DNA of 25,548 nt. It comes from Flavobacterium psychrophilum. GTDB lineage: Bacteria > Bacteroidota > Bacteroidia > Flavobacteriales > Flavobacteriaceae. Location: assembly GCA_945897545.1 (NCBI GenBank), contig CAMDGJ010000009.1, positions 1 through 25,548 on the forward strand. The letters run 5' to 3'. Below are positions 17,145 through 24,727 of the stretch, one piece after another. Numbering within the stretch: position 1 is the first letter of the stretch; each line of letters opens with the position of its first letter. The notes below the pieces were generated by a model that saw nothing but the letters and a program-made list of their open reading frames with translations, did not search any database and was not told the DNA's origin. The position numbers and the translations under genes are program-made.

Positions 17145-18503
17145 TTAATAATGGCATTTACCACATTCCAATCCGCCCATTTGCGCTGCAGTCAATTTTT
17201 CTACACCATATTTTTTGGACAATTGTTCATGAATTTTAGTGTAATATTCATTACCTTCCATTTTAACTTCCGTTTTTCTATGGCAATCAATACACCAACT
17301 CATTGTTAGTGGAGCAAACTGCTTTTGAATTTCATAAGTTTGAACAGGACCATGACAGGTTTGACATTCTACTCCTGCAACATTCACGTGTTGCGAGTGA
17401 TTGAAATAAACAAAACTTGGCAAATTATGAATACGAACCCATTTAACAGGCTCTGTTTTACCAGTGTATTTTTGATTTTCTTTATCCCAACCTACGGCTT
17501 TGTATAATTTTGCAATTTCTTTGTCGTAAAAATCTTTAGAATACTCCTCAGTGGCTGTAGTATCAGATACTTCGGCAATACTTTTGTGACAATTCATACA
17601 AACATTCAAAGAAGGAATTCCAGAATGCTTACTTACTCGTGCAGAAGAGTGACAATAATTACAGTTAATACCGTTACTTCCTGCGTGTATCCTATGTGAA
17701 TAATGTATTGGTTGCACTGGTGCGTAATCTTGATCAATGCCTATTTGCATCAAATAACCATAGAAGAAGTAAGCACCAGCCAATAACATAAATATAGCGG
17801 ATACCAATACTAAAAACTGATTTTTGGCAAACGCTTTCCATAATGACTGTGACGCTCTAGGAGCTTTTGGCGGAACAACGATTCCATTTGCAGCAGCAAC
17901 TTTACTTAGCACATTATTAACTAAAAGAAGCATCACAATAAGAATTGCCATCACTAATGAAAGAGCACCCAAAACAATATCATTTGAAACGCCACCAGTA
18001 CTTGGCTCCGTTCCTGGAACTTTTTCTCCACCTACAGCCACAGAAGCTACTGCTTTTGGCTCCATTGTGTAAGCAATGACATTGTCGATATCCGCTTCTG
18101 ACAGTTGCGGAAAAGCGCTCATCGCCACCTTATTATATTCTTCGTATATCTTTACAGCTTGCGCATCGCCAGATTTAATTAAATCAGAACTGTTATGAAT
18201 CCATTTGTATAACCACTGTTTGTCATACTTATTACCAACCCCTCTAAGAGCAGGACCAGTTGCCTTAGCATCTAGTTTGTGACAAGCGGCGCAATTTGCG
18301 TTGAAAATTTCTTTTCCTTTTACAGGATCGCCACCTTGGGTAGCTGCGGGAGTCTCCGTTGCAGCCATCGGAGCTGCAGTGGCGTCTGCTTGAGCAGCTG
18401 TCGCTGCATCTTGTGCAAATGAAGTTAGTGATAAGGACAAAATTAAAGCTAAGCTTAAATATAATTTCATTGGAATCGAATTATGGTTACCCATCTTTTT
18501 CAT
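17145..18503 (-). CDS. actA: Alternative complex III subunit ActA, hexaheme form (monoheme plus pentaheme cytochrome c)
   Basis: ActA is the multiheme cytochrome c of alternative complex III. This 452-residue version has a signal-like N-terminus (MKLYLSLALILSLSLTSFAQ) and an Ala/Thr-rich linker. A class I cytochrome c domain follows, with CAACH at 71-75 and likely Met128 ligand. Two membrane helices lie at about 175-196 and 230-252. The pentaheme part has CNYCH 281, CMNCH 302, CQTCH 380, CIDCH 404 and CGKCH 447. Six c-type hemes are therefore expected, against five in the core family. Three in-frame ATGs (residues 1, 4 and 12) could start translation; Met12 best fits a signal peptide. It is the first gene of the operon. 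Upstream I see only a weak CAATTTTG near 18523-18530 as a possible -7 box. Confidence 0.94.
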   Translation of the reverse strand: MKKMGNHNSIPMKLYLSLALILSLSLTSFAQDAATAAQADATAAPMAATETPAATQGGDPVKGKEIFNANCAACHKLDAKATGPALRGVGNKYDKQWLYKWIHNSSDLIKSGDAQAVKIYEEYNKVAMSAFPQLSEADIDNVIAYTMEPKAVASVAVGGEKVPGTEPSTGGVSNDIVLGALSLVMAILIVMLLLVNNVLSKVAAANGIVVPPKAPRASQSLWKAFAKNQFLVLVSAIFMLLAGAYFFYGYLMQIGIDQDYAPVQPIHYSHRIHAGSNGINCNYCHSSARVSKHSGIPSLNVCMNCHKSIAEVSDTTATEEYSKDFYDKEIAKLYKAVGWDKENQKYTGKTEPVKWVRIHNLPSFVYFNHSQHVNVAGVECQTCHGPVQTYEIQKQFAPLTMSWCIDCHRKTEVKMEGNEYYTKIHEQLSKKYGVEKLTAAQMGGLECGKCHY

Positions 18504-18672
18504 ATAGTACAGTAATTATCTACAAAATTGATATGATTTTTTTCGAATTTGAAATAAGCTAAAAATCACTTTTTTTTAAATATGGCACAAAAATACGCTT
18601 ATAAGAGCTATTCTCAAAACCTTAAAATCGTCTTAAATATAATTTATATTGATTCTAAATAATATCAATCCC

Positions 18673-18701
18673 TTTGTTTATGTTAATAAATATTACTTTT
18701 G
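18673..18701 (+). promoter_or_regulatory. Promoter of the SPOR-domain gene (TTTG-N17-TACTTTTG)
   Basis: TTTG at 18673-18676 and TACTTTTG at 18694-18701 are separated by 17 bases, matching the Bacteroidota -33 and -7 consensus. The start point would be near 18706, giving a leader of about 14 bases. Confidence 0.65.
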
Positions 18702-18719
18702 CTTTTAAACCATCACATT

Positions 18720-19109
18720 ATGAGAATTATATCATTTAGAAAATTTGTTTTTAGTTTTTTTTTATTAAGTTTTTCGTTTTCGTACGTACTTGCACAAACT
18801 CAAAATCGCAGTCTTACTCAAGACCCAAAATTTGAACAATTGTTAAATGAAAAAAGGAAGATAAACCCTTCGCTTAGCGTGAATGATTTTTATAAAATTC
18901 AAATTTATAATGGCGGTAGCGAAACCGCCAAAAAAACTTTGAATGAGTTCAGACAGGAGTTCGCAGCAATTGATGCTACAATTGTTTTCAATACTCCAAA
19001 CTATAAAGTCTGGGTTGGTAATTTTAGAACTAGGATAGAAGCCGAAAGAAATTTGGCAGACATAAGAGACAGATACAAAAATGTTCTTTTGATAAAACCG
19101 AGTAAATAA
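18720..19109 (+). CDS. Secreted SPOR-domain protein
   Basis: A 129-residue exported protein. The N-terminus MRIISFRKFVFSFFLLSFSFSYVLAQ is a clear signal peptide. After a short linker comes one SPOR domain, about residues 55-125 (DFYKIQIYNGG, KTLNEFRQEF, YKVWVGNFRTRIEAERNLADIR, YKNVLLIKP). SPOR domains bind glycan strands of peptidoglycan stripped of stem peptides, often at division sites. A periplasmic cell-wall role is therefore likely, but no enzyme domain is present. I start at ATG 18720; a TTG at 18699 in the same frame would extend into the promoter. It is transcribed away from the act operon, and its 3' end carries a stem-loop. It is a lone gene, and the specific function is unknown. 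Confidence 0.88.
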   Translation: MRIISFRKFVFSFFLLSFSFSYVLAQTQNRSLTQDPKFEQLLNEKRKINPSLSVNDFYKIQIYNGGSETAKKTLNEFRQEFAAIDATIVFNTPNYKVWVGNFRTRIEAERNLADIRDRYKNVLLIKPSK

Positions 19110-19116
19110 AATCATA

Positions 19117-19153
19117 CATTAAAAAACCTTTAAATTCTTAACGGTTTTTAATG
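19117..19153 (+). terminator. Stem-loop after the SPOR-domain gene
   Basis: CATTAAAAAACC at 19117-19128 pairs with GGTTTTTAATG at 19143-19153, with one bulged A, seven bases after the stop codon. The following T run is broken (TCAAATTCCTCTTTT), so it is a plausible but weak terminator. Confidence 0.5.
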
Positions 19154-19202
19154 TCAAATTCCTCTTTTAAGAAATTTAGAGTACAATAAAGTTTTCTGAT
19201 AT

Positions 19203-19416
19203 TTATATAATCTCTTCATCAATTTCCTTTTCGATTTCATTAAAGTCATTTCCCGGAATATCACAGAATTTTCAGCTCTTCTTCTAGGTCTTCTTCAGAA
19301 TCTTCAGGATCTTCAGGATCTTTTGAATTTAGAAAATCATCATCCATATTTAGGATTTGATTTTTAGATATCTCATTCGCTGGTACATTGCTACTTTGTT
19401 TTTCTTACGTATTCAT
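19203..19416 (-). pseudogene. Broken small acidic-protein gene
   Basis: Read on the minus strand from ATG 19416, the frame is MNT, then a TAA at 19407-19405. It continues EKQSSNVPANEISKNQ and then an acidic segment with a DPEDPEDSEEDLEEEL core until TGA at 19263-19261. The neighbouring frame then continues CDIPGNDFNEIEKEIDEEII to TAA at 19205-19203. The total of 214 bases equals 71 codons plus one extra base. This is what a 70-residue acidic protein with one nonsense change and one single-base insertion would look like. A nine-base tandem duplication (CTTCAGGAT twice, 19302-19319) encodes the Asp-Pro-Glu repeat. I do not recognise the family. The alternative is a real 28-codon gene from ATG 19347 to 19261. 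Confidence 0.5.
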
Positions 19417-19634
19417 AATATTAAAATTTATACATAGAAAAAGTAGAATAATTGATTTTTTTATCAGGTTGTTTTTAAATGGTTCAGCATTGTTTGCAAC
19501 CTAATTCACACATCAAACATAACTACTTTATAAGTACGAAAAATCAAGTAAAATATATTTAACGTTTATTTAAAATTTCCTGGCAAAAAAAAATAATTTT
19601 TATTCAAAAGAAGAGAAAATTTTCATTGAAGTGT

Positions 19635-19654
19635 CGAGCAAAAATTTTTGCTCG
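19635..19654. repeat. Perfect 20-bp palindrome
   Basis: The sequence CGAGCAAAAATTTTTGCTCG is fully self-complementary with no spacer. It lies about 30 bases beyond the infB terminator. It could be an operator-like site, a secondary transcript end or part of a dispersed repeat. Nothing nearby decides which. Confidence 0.75.
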
Positions 19655-19682
19655 TACAACAGCAAGTATTTCCTTCTAAAAC

Positions 19683-19709
19683 AAAAAAAATCCCAATTTC
19701 TCGGGATTT
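19683..19709 (-). terminator. Rho-independent terminator of infB
   Basis: Arms AAATCCC (19688-19694) and GGGATTT (19703-19709) pair perfectly around an eight-base loop. On the minus strand the stem is followed by eight T residues. It begins about 20 bases after the infB stop and closes the rimP-nusA-infB operon. Confidence 0.88.
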
Positions 19710-19729
19710 CTTATCAATATATCGATATT

Positions 19730-22579
19730 TTATTTCAATTTCTTTTTGATCGCTACTTCGTGATACGATTCAATAATATCTCTTTCTTCAATGTCATTGT
19801 ATCCTTTGATTTGAATACCACAATCATACCCTTTGGCTACATCTTTCACATCATCTTTAAATCGTTTCAAGGCTAAAAGCTCACCAGTAAAGACAACAAC
19901 ACCGTCTCTGATGATTCTCATTTTAGCATTTTTAACGATTTTACCATCCATAACCATACTTCCTGCAATTGAACCTACTTTAGAGATTTTGAATATCTCA
20001 CGAATCTCGGCAGTACCAAGAACTTCTTCTTTCATTTCTGGCGCAAGCATTCCTTCCATTGCATCTTTCAAGTCGTCGATCGCGGCGTAAATGATAGAAT
20101 AGTAACGGATATCTATTTCTTCTTTATCGGCTAATTGTCTTGCATTTCCAGCAGGACGAACGTTAAATCCGATAATAATAGCGTCTGAAGCGGAAGCAAG
20201 CATTACGTCAGTTTCTGTAATGGCTCCAACACCTTTATGTATAATGTTGATTTGAATTTCTTCGGTAGACAATTTAGAGAACGAGTCAGACAAGGCTTCA
20301 ACAGAACCATCAACGTCACCTTTAAGGATGATGTTCAATTCTTTAAATTGACCCAATGCAATTCTACGTCCAATTTCATCCAAGGTGATATGACGTTGTG
20401 TACGAACAGATTGTTCACGCATCAATTGAGAACGTTTTGCAGCAATTTGTTTCGCTTCTTTTTCGTCTTCAAAAACATTAAACTTGTCACCTGCGGTTGC
20501 TGCTCCATCTAATCCCAATACAGATACTGGTGTCGAAGGTCCTGCTTCAGTAACAATATTTCCTCTTTCATCGTGCATTGCTTTAATCTTTCCGTGGTGT
20601 TTTCCAGCAAGCATGTAATCGCCTACTCTCAAAGTACCGTGCTGCACTAATATCGTTGACACGTATCCTTTTCCTTTATCCAAGAAAGCTTCAACAACTG
20701 TCCCTTGGGCTGCCTTGTTTGGATTGGATTTTAAATCTAAAAGTTCTGCTTCTAACAATACTTTTTCTAATAAATCTTTAACTCCCGTTCCTACTTTTGC
20801 AGAAATATCGTGCGATTGAATTTTTCCTCCCCAATCCTCAACAAGTAAATTCATACCTGCCAGTTTTTCTTTAATTTTCTCGACATTAGAGTTGGGTTTG
20901 TCAATTTTATTGATAGCAAAAATAATTGGAACGCTTGCTGCTTGAGCATGAGAAATTGCTTCTTTCGTTTGCGGCATAATATCATCATCAGCTGCGATTA
21001 CAATAATGGCAATGTCAGTCACTTGAGCTCCACGAGCACGCATAGCGGTAAACGCTTCGTGACCTGGTGTATCTAGAAATGCAATTTTTTGACCATTGTC
21101 TAATTCTACTCCGTATGCTCCAATATGTTGAGTAATTCCTCCAGATTCCCCTGCAATAACATTTTCTTTACGAATATAATCAAGCAAAGATGTTTTACCG
21201 TGATCGACGTGACCCATTACGGTTACGATAGGCGCTCTAAACACTAAGTCTTCTTCTTTGTCTGGAACGATTTGAATGGCTTCTTCAATATCTACTGTGA
21301 TGAATTCTACTTCAAACCCAAATTCATCGGCAACAATTGTCAATGTTTCGGCATCAAGACGCTGATTCATAGTTACCATAATTCCAAGTGACATACAGGT
21401 TCCAATAACTTTAGTAATTGGCACATCCATCATTATGGCTATTTCACCTACGGTTACAAACTCGGTAACTTTAATTGTTTTGCTACCTTCATCGATGGCT
21501 TTTTGTTCATCATCTGATTTTTGACGGTGCGTATCTCTTTTGTCTCTTCTATACTTTGCTGCTTTAGATTTCCCACCTTTACCTTGTAGTTTTTCTAAAG
21601 TTTCTCTAATTTGATTTTTTACCTCTTCTTCAGTAGGCTCAACTTTCGCCGATATTGCAGGCCTAGCTCCTTTTACGAAACCTGGTCTAGCTCCTCTATT
21701 GGCATTAAATCCTCCACCTCCAGTATTTGGTGTGATTTTATTTGGATTAGGTGCACCAGGAACTCCAGGTATTGCAGGTGGTCTTGGAGCACCCGGTTTT
21801 GGCATTATCCTTTTGCGCTTATTTTTGTTGATGTTACTCGCCGCACTTCCAGGAATAGCAGGTGTTCCAAGTTTATTTGGAGTGATTTTAGGGTCCTCTT
21901 TTTTCTTTTTAGGCTTATTGAATTGACTCAAGTCGATAGTTTGACCTGTTAATGTAGCTCCAGATAATTTTGTGTACTTAGTAGTTATTGATTCTTCAAC
22001 TTGTACTTCTGGTACTTTAGACACTACTTTTTTCACAATTACAGCTTCAGTTTTTACCTCTTTAATTTCTGCAGTACGTTTAGCTACTTTTTGCTCTGAA
22101 ACAGCTTTATCTTGTGCTAGTTCATTTATAACAGCGCTATCTTGTGGAATAAAAGTTTCTTGAATTTCCATCTTTTGGAGGACTACTGAAGGTGGAGCTA
22201 CCACAACTTTTTTAGGATTAAGTTCAATGTTCCCTACGTGAACGGGTCCAGTTACAGTAACTCGTGCTTTGATAACTTCTTGGTTTTTTAACCTTTCTTC
22301 ATCTTGTTTGCGTTTGTCTTCAATTTCTTTTTCACGCACCACACGTAAAGCTTCTTTCTCTTTTCTTTTCTCTTCACCTACCTCTTTTGAAGCTTCTTTG
22401 TTGCCTTTATCTCCTGCAAACTGACCGCACAAAACGTTGTATACATCGTCAGAAATTTTTGTGTTTGGGTTTGATTCCACAACAATCCCCTTATCTTTAA
22501 GATAATCCACAGCTCTTTCTAAGGAAATATTCAATTCCCTTAACACTTTGTTTATTCTAATAACTTTCTCTTCAGACAT
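19730..22579 (-). CDS. infB: Translation initiation factor IF-2
   Basis: IF-2 is the GTPase that brings initiator tRNA to the small ribosomal subunit and promotes subunit joining. The 949-residue protein starts with an IF2_N-type domain (residues 1-50, [21 protein letters not shown]). A long low-complexity linker follows, charged from 55-100 and Pro/Gly/Ala-rich around 240-310 ([18 protein letters not shown]). A second IF2_N-like segment spans about 365-430. The G domain has GHVDHGKT at 456-463, DTPGH at 503-507 and NKID at 557-560. Domains II to IV occupy the rest, including [14 protein letters not shown] and [17 protein letters not shown]. It is the last gene of the operon, 142 bases after nusA, and a strong terminator follows. 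Confidence 0.97.
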   Translation of the reverse strand: MSEEKVIRINKVLRELNISLERAVDYLKDKGIVVESNPNTKISDDVYNVLCGQFAGDKGNKEASKEVGEEKRKEKEALRVVREKEIEDKRKQDEERLKNQEVIKARVTVTGPVHVGNIELNPKKVVVAPPSVVLQKMEIQETFIPQDSAVINELAQDKAVSEQKVAKRTAEIKEVKTEAVIVKKVVSKVPEVQVEESITTKYTKLSGATLTGQTIDLSQFNKPKKKKEDPKITPNKLGTPAIPGSAASNINKNKRKRIMPKPGAPRPPAIPGVPGAPNPNKITPNTGGGGFNANRGARPGFVKGARPAISAKVEPTEEEVKNQIRETLEKLQGKGGKSKAAKYRRDKRDTHRQKSDDEQKAIDEGSKTIKVTEFVTVGEIAIMMDVPITKVIGTCMSLGIMVTMNQRLDAETLTIVADEFGFEVEFITVDIEEAIQIVPDKEEDLVFRAPIVTVMGHVDHGKTSLLDYIRKENVIAGESGGITQHIGAYGVELDNGQKIAFLDTPGHEAFTAMRARGAQVTDIAIIVIAADDDIMPQTKEAISHAQAASVPIIFAINKIDKPNSNVEKIKEKLAGMNLLVEDWGGKIQSHDISAKVGTGVKDLLEKVLLEAELLDLKSNPNKAAQGTVVEAFLDKGKGYVSTILVQHGTLRVGDYMLAGKHHGKIKAMHDERGNIVTEAGPSTPVSVLGLDGAATAGDKFNVFEDEKEAKQIAAKRSQLMREQSVRTQRHITLDEIGRRIALGQFKELNIILKGDVDGSVEALSDSFSKLSTEEIQINIIHKGVGAITETDVMLASASDAIIIGFNVRPAGNARQLADKEEIDIRYYSIIYAAIDDLKDAMEGMLAPEMKEEVLGTAEIREIFKISKVGSIAGSMVMDGKIVKNAKMRIIRDGVVVFTGELLALKRFKDDVKDVAKGYDCGIQIKGYNDIEERDIIESYHEVAIKKKLK

Positions 22580-22721
22580 AAAACCTTTTTAATATTACCT
22601 TTTTTTCAACCTTGCCCTTTCAAAAGGAGAAAGAATATAAGTGATTTTTTTATTGTTCCTCACACTAACTCTCGATAGGAGAGGAAAAATAAGGTTTAAA
22701 ATTTATTTTTTGAAAAATTGA

Positions 22722-23975
22722 CTAGCTATCAAATTCTTCCTTTAGTATTCTCATTACATCTAGTATTGTTTCCTCTTCTAGGTCAGTTCTTCTAACCAAG
22801 TCATTTACATCTTGTTTCAAAATACTTTTGGCTGTATCTAAGCCAATTTTCGCAAATTCTTCGATAACCCATTCTTCAATTTCATCTGAAAATTCTGTTA
22901 ATTCAACATCATCTTCATCTGCAAGAGCGCCAGCCACATCTCCTTCTCGGATAACGTCAAGTTCATAACCCGTTAATTGTCCTGCCAATTTAATATTGTG
23001 TCCACCTCTACCGATTGCTTTAGAAACTTCTTCTAACTTCAAGAATACTTCAGCTCTTTTAGTTTCTTCGTTAATCTTAATAGAAGAAACCTTTGCAGGA
23101 CTCAAAGCTCTCGTAATATATAATTGAATATTGCTAGTATAATTAATAACGTCTATGTTTTCATTTCCTAATTCACGAACAATTCCGTGAATACGAGAAC
23201 CTTTCATTCCCACACAAGCTCCTACGGGATCAATTCTATCATCATAAGAATCTACGGCAACTTTTGCTTTTTCGCCTGGAATTCTTACTACATTTTTAAC
23301 GATAATCAAACCATCGAAAACTTCTGGGATTTCTTGTTCGAATAATTTTTCCAAAAACTTTTCAGAAGTTCTAGACATAATTATTTGAGGTTTATTTCCT
23401 TTTAATTCAACATTTTCAATGATTCCACGAACATTGTCTCCTTTGCGGAAAAAGTCAGATGGTATTTGTTTTTCCTTTGGCAAAATGATTTCGTTTCCTT
23501 CATCATCTATCAATATCACTACTCTTGGGCGAACATGATGTACTTCGGCAGTATAAATTTCTCCAATTAAATCTTTAAATTGTTTGTAAAGATTGTTATT
23601 GTCATGTTCGTGAATCTTAGAGATCAAGTTTTGGCGTAAAGCTAATATAGCTCGTCTTCCTAAATCTATTAATTTCACTTCTTCCGAAACTTCTTCTCCA
23701 ATTTCAAAATCGGGTTCTATTTTTCTGGCATCTGTTAATGTAATTTCTAGATGCTCCAAATCCAAATCATCATCAGCAACAATTACTCTTCTTTGCCAGA
23801 TTTCCATATCCCCTTTATCAGGATTAATGATAATATCAAAATTATCATCCGATCCAAATTTTTTCTTCAATGCATTTCTGAATACGTCCTCTAATATCGC
23901 CATAAGCGTTACACGATCAATAAGTTTATCGTCTTTAAACTCTGAAAATGAATCGATTAATGCTAAATTTTCCAT
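22722..23975 (-). CDS. nusA: Transcription termination/antitermination factor NusA
   Basis: NusA binds RNA polymerase and nascent RNA to modulate pausing, termination and antitermination. The 417-residue protein has an N-terminal polymerase-binding domain (about 1-130) and an S1 domain (about 137-202, EIYTAEVHHVRPRVVILID). Two KH domains follow, with GMKG at 256-259 and GRGG at 322-325. The C-terminal part is short. After an acidic stretch there is one helical repeat (LDTAKSILKQDVNDLVRRTDLEEE), instead of the two acidic repeats of the longer enterobacterial protein. This is usual for Bacteroidota. It starts 13 bases after rimP and precedes infB, the classic operon order. Because NusA acts on terminators, it could feed back on the terminator-like hairpin in this operon's leader; that is inference. 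Confidence 0.97.
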   Translation of the reverse strand: MENLALIDSFSEFKDDKLIDRVTLMAILEDVFRNALKKKFGSDDNFDIIINPDKGDMEIWQRRVIVADDDLDLEHLEITLTDARKIEPDFEIGEEVSEEVKLIDLGRRAILALRQNLISKIHEHDNNNLYKQFKDLIGEIYTAEVHHVRPRVVILIDDEGNEIILPKEKQIPSDFFRKGDNVRGIIENVELKGNKPQIIMSRTSEKFLEKLFEQEIPEVFDGLIIVKNVVRIPGEKAKVAVDSYDDRIDPVGACVGMKGSRIHGIVRELGNENIDVINYTSNIQLYITRALSPAKVSSIKINEETKRAEVFLKLEEVSKAIGRGGHNIKLAGQLTGYELDVIREGDVAGALADEDDVELTEFSDEIEEWVIEEFAKIGLDTAKSILKQDVNDLVRRTDLEEETILDVMRILKEEFDS

Positions 23976-23988
23976 GCCAACTAATTAA

Positions 23989-24453
23989 TTAAAATGTTAC
24001 TGTAACAATTGCTTCTTTTATTTCTGTATATGGTATCTGTTCTCTTTTTTGAACTGTTTCTTTTCCTTTCCCAAGTTTTTTTGGCTCTCTTGCTTTCCAA
24101 GACAAAATTATAAAATTATCATTAGCTTCAACTAATTCTGCTTCAATAGTTTCAGTTGCTAATTTCACTATTAATGTTCTGCCAATGTTTTTTTTGTATT
24201 GTCGCACGATTTTTAATGGAGATCCCACTCCTACTGAAGCCACTTCTAAAGAAAAATCTTGCTCTTCTCTATCTAGATTATTCTCTATTGCACGACTCAC
24301 ATCGATACAATCCTGCAAAAGTACTCCATTATCACCATCCAAGAAGATACTAATTTTAAAAGCATCTGAAATTGTCAAATCTATAAGAAAAATAGAAGGC
24401 TTTTCTATCAGTCCATTGGCTACCAAACCAAAAACTTTCTCTTTAAATGTCAT
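23989..24453 (-). CDS. rimP: Ribosome maturation factor RimP
   Basis: RimP helps assemble the 30S ribosomal subunit. I start it at ATG 24453, giving a 154-residue protein that begins [11 protein letters not shown]. An upstream in-frame GTG at 24474 would add seven residues but lies inside a GC-rich hairpin. Family features are [35 protein letters not shown] in the N-terminal alpha/beta domain and [18 protein letters not shown] before the C-terminal SH3-like barrel. That barrel contains [12 protein letters not shown] and the [14 protein letters not shown] segment. It is first in the rimP-nusA-infB operon. Its promoter has both consensus boxes, and its leader carries a terminator-like hairpin and a 14-codon reading frame, so early termination may control the operon. 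Confidence 0.95.
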   Translation of the reverse strand: MTFKEKVFGLVANGLIEKPSIFLIDLTISDAFKISIFLDGDNGVLLQDCIDVSRAIENNLDREEQDFSLEVASVGVGSPLKIVRQYKKNIGRTLIVKLATETIEAELVEANDNFIILSWKAREPKKLGKGKETVQKREQIPYTEIKEAIVTVTF

Positions 24454-24458
24454 AATCT

Positions 24459-24503
24459 TTATAAAAAGAGGCACGCAATGCGTGCCTCATTATCTAGTTT
24501 CAT
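24459..24503 (-). CDS. Candidate 14-residue leader peptide upstream of rimP
   Basis: On the minus strand a short frame [14 protein letters not shown] starts at ATG 24503-24501 and ends at TAA 24461-24459, five bases before the rimP ATG. It begins about 10 bases after the predicted transcript start and reads straight through both arms of the terminator-like hairpin. A ribosome translating it would block that hairpin. The evidence is positional only; a frame this short can arise by chance. Confidence 0.35.
   Translation of the reverse strand: MKLDNEARIACLFL
24463..24488 (-). terminator. Terminator-like hairpin in the rimP leader (candidate attenuator)
   Basis: On the minus strand GAGGCACGC, an ATT loop and GCGTGCCTC form a nine-base-pair GC-rich stem, followed at once by TTTTT. 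It lies between the rimP promoter and the rimP start codon, with no minus-strand gene upstream in the window that it could serve. The plus strand has no T run after the stem, so it is directional. Confidence 0.7.
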
Positions 24504-24517
24504 ATTAAATAACAGTG

Positions 24518-24546
24518 CAAATATAGTGTTTTTTTTATAAATCAAA
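24518..24546 (-). promoter_or_regulatory. Promoter of the rimP-nusA-infB operon (TTTG-N17-TATATTTG)
   Basis: On the minus strand TTTG (24546-24543) is followed after 17 bases by TATATTTG (24525-24518), matching both Bacteroidota promoter boxes. The start would be near 24513, giving a leader of about 60 bases that contains the hairpin and the short frame. Confidence 0.75.
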
Positions 24547-24727
24547 AATGATTGTTTTATGTTATAAAATTTTGTAGATTTATTCTTCTACATTTTACGT
24601 CCATTTTTATTACATAATTTTAAACTTTTAATTATGAAATCACCACTAAAAATGAATTTCTTTACCACAAACACCGCTAAGTAAAAGGCGATACATTTAG
24701 AACTGCTAATAAATAAAATTTACAGAT

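Larger units (their letters stand above)
19154..19729. other. Intergenic region between the SPOR-domain gene and infB
   Basis: These 576 bases hold the broken acidic gene, the palindrome at 19635-19654 and the infB terminator. The stretch 19417-19634 is very AT-rich, and I see no gene, repeat or promoter in it that I can support. Confidence 0.7.

Noticed and set aside
18517..18535. Promoter of actA (CAATTTTG)
   Set aside because: It deviates from TAnnTTTG at its first position and has no -33 TTTG at the right spacing; too weak to list as a feature.
18699..18719. TTG start for the SPOR-domain protein at 18699
   Set aside because: It overlaps the -7 box; ATG 18720 places the signal peptide at the very N-terminus as expected.
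24454..24474. GTG start for rimP at 24474, extending the N-terminus by seven residues
   Set aside because: The extension would lie within the terminator-like hairpin and T run; ATG 24453 gives the conserved MTFKEK beginning.
24185..24508. 107-codon plus-strand open frame across rimP and its leader
   Set aside because: It is antisense to rimP and runs through the hairpin and operon leader; the composition looks like a shadow frame.
24634..24684. 16-codon plus-strand frame (MKSPLKMNFFTTNTAK) upstream of the universal stress gene
   Set aside because: No promoter box, hairpin or coupling to the next gene supports it; it is short enough to be chance.
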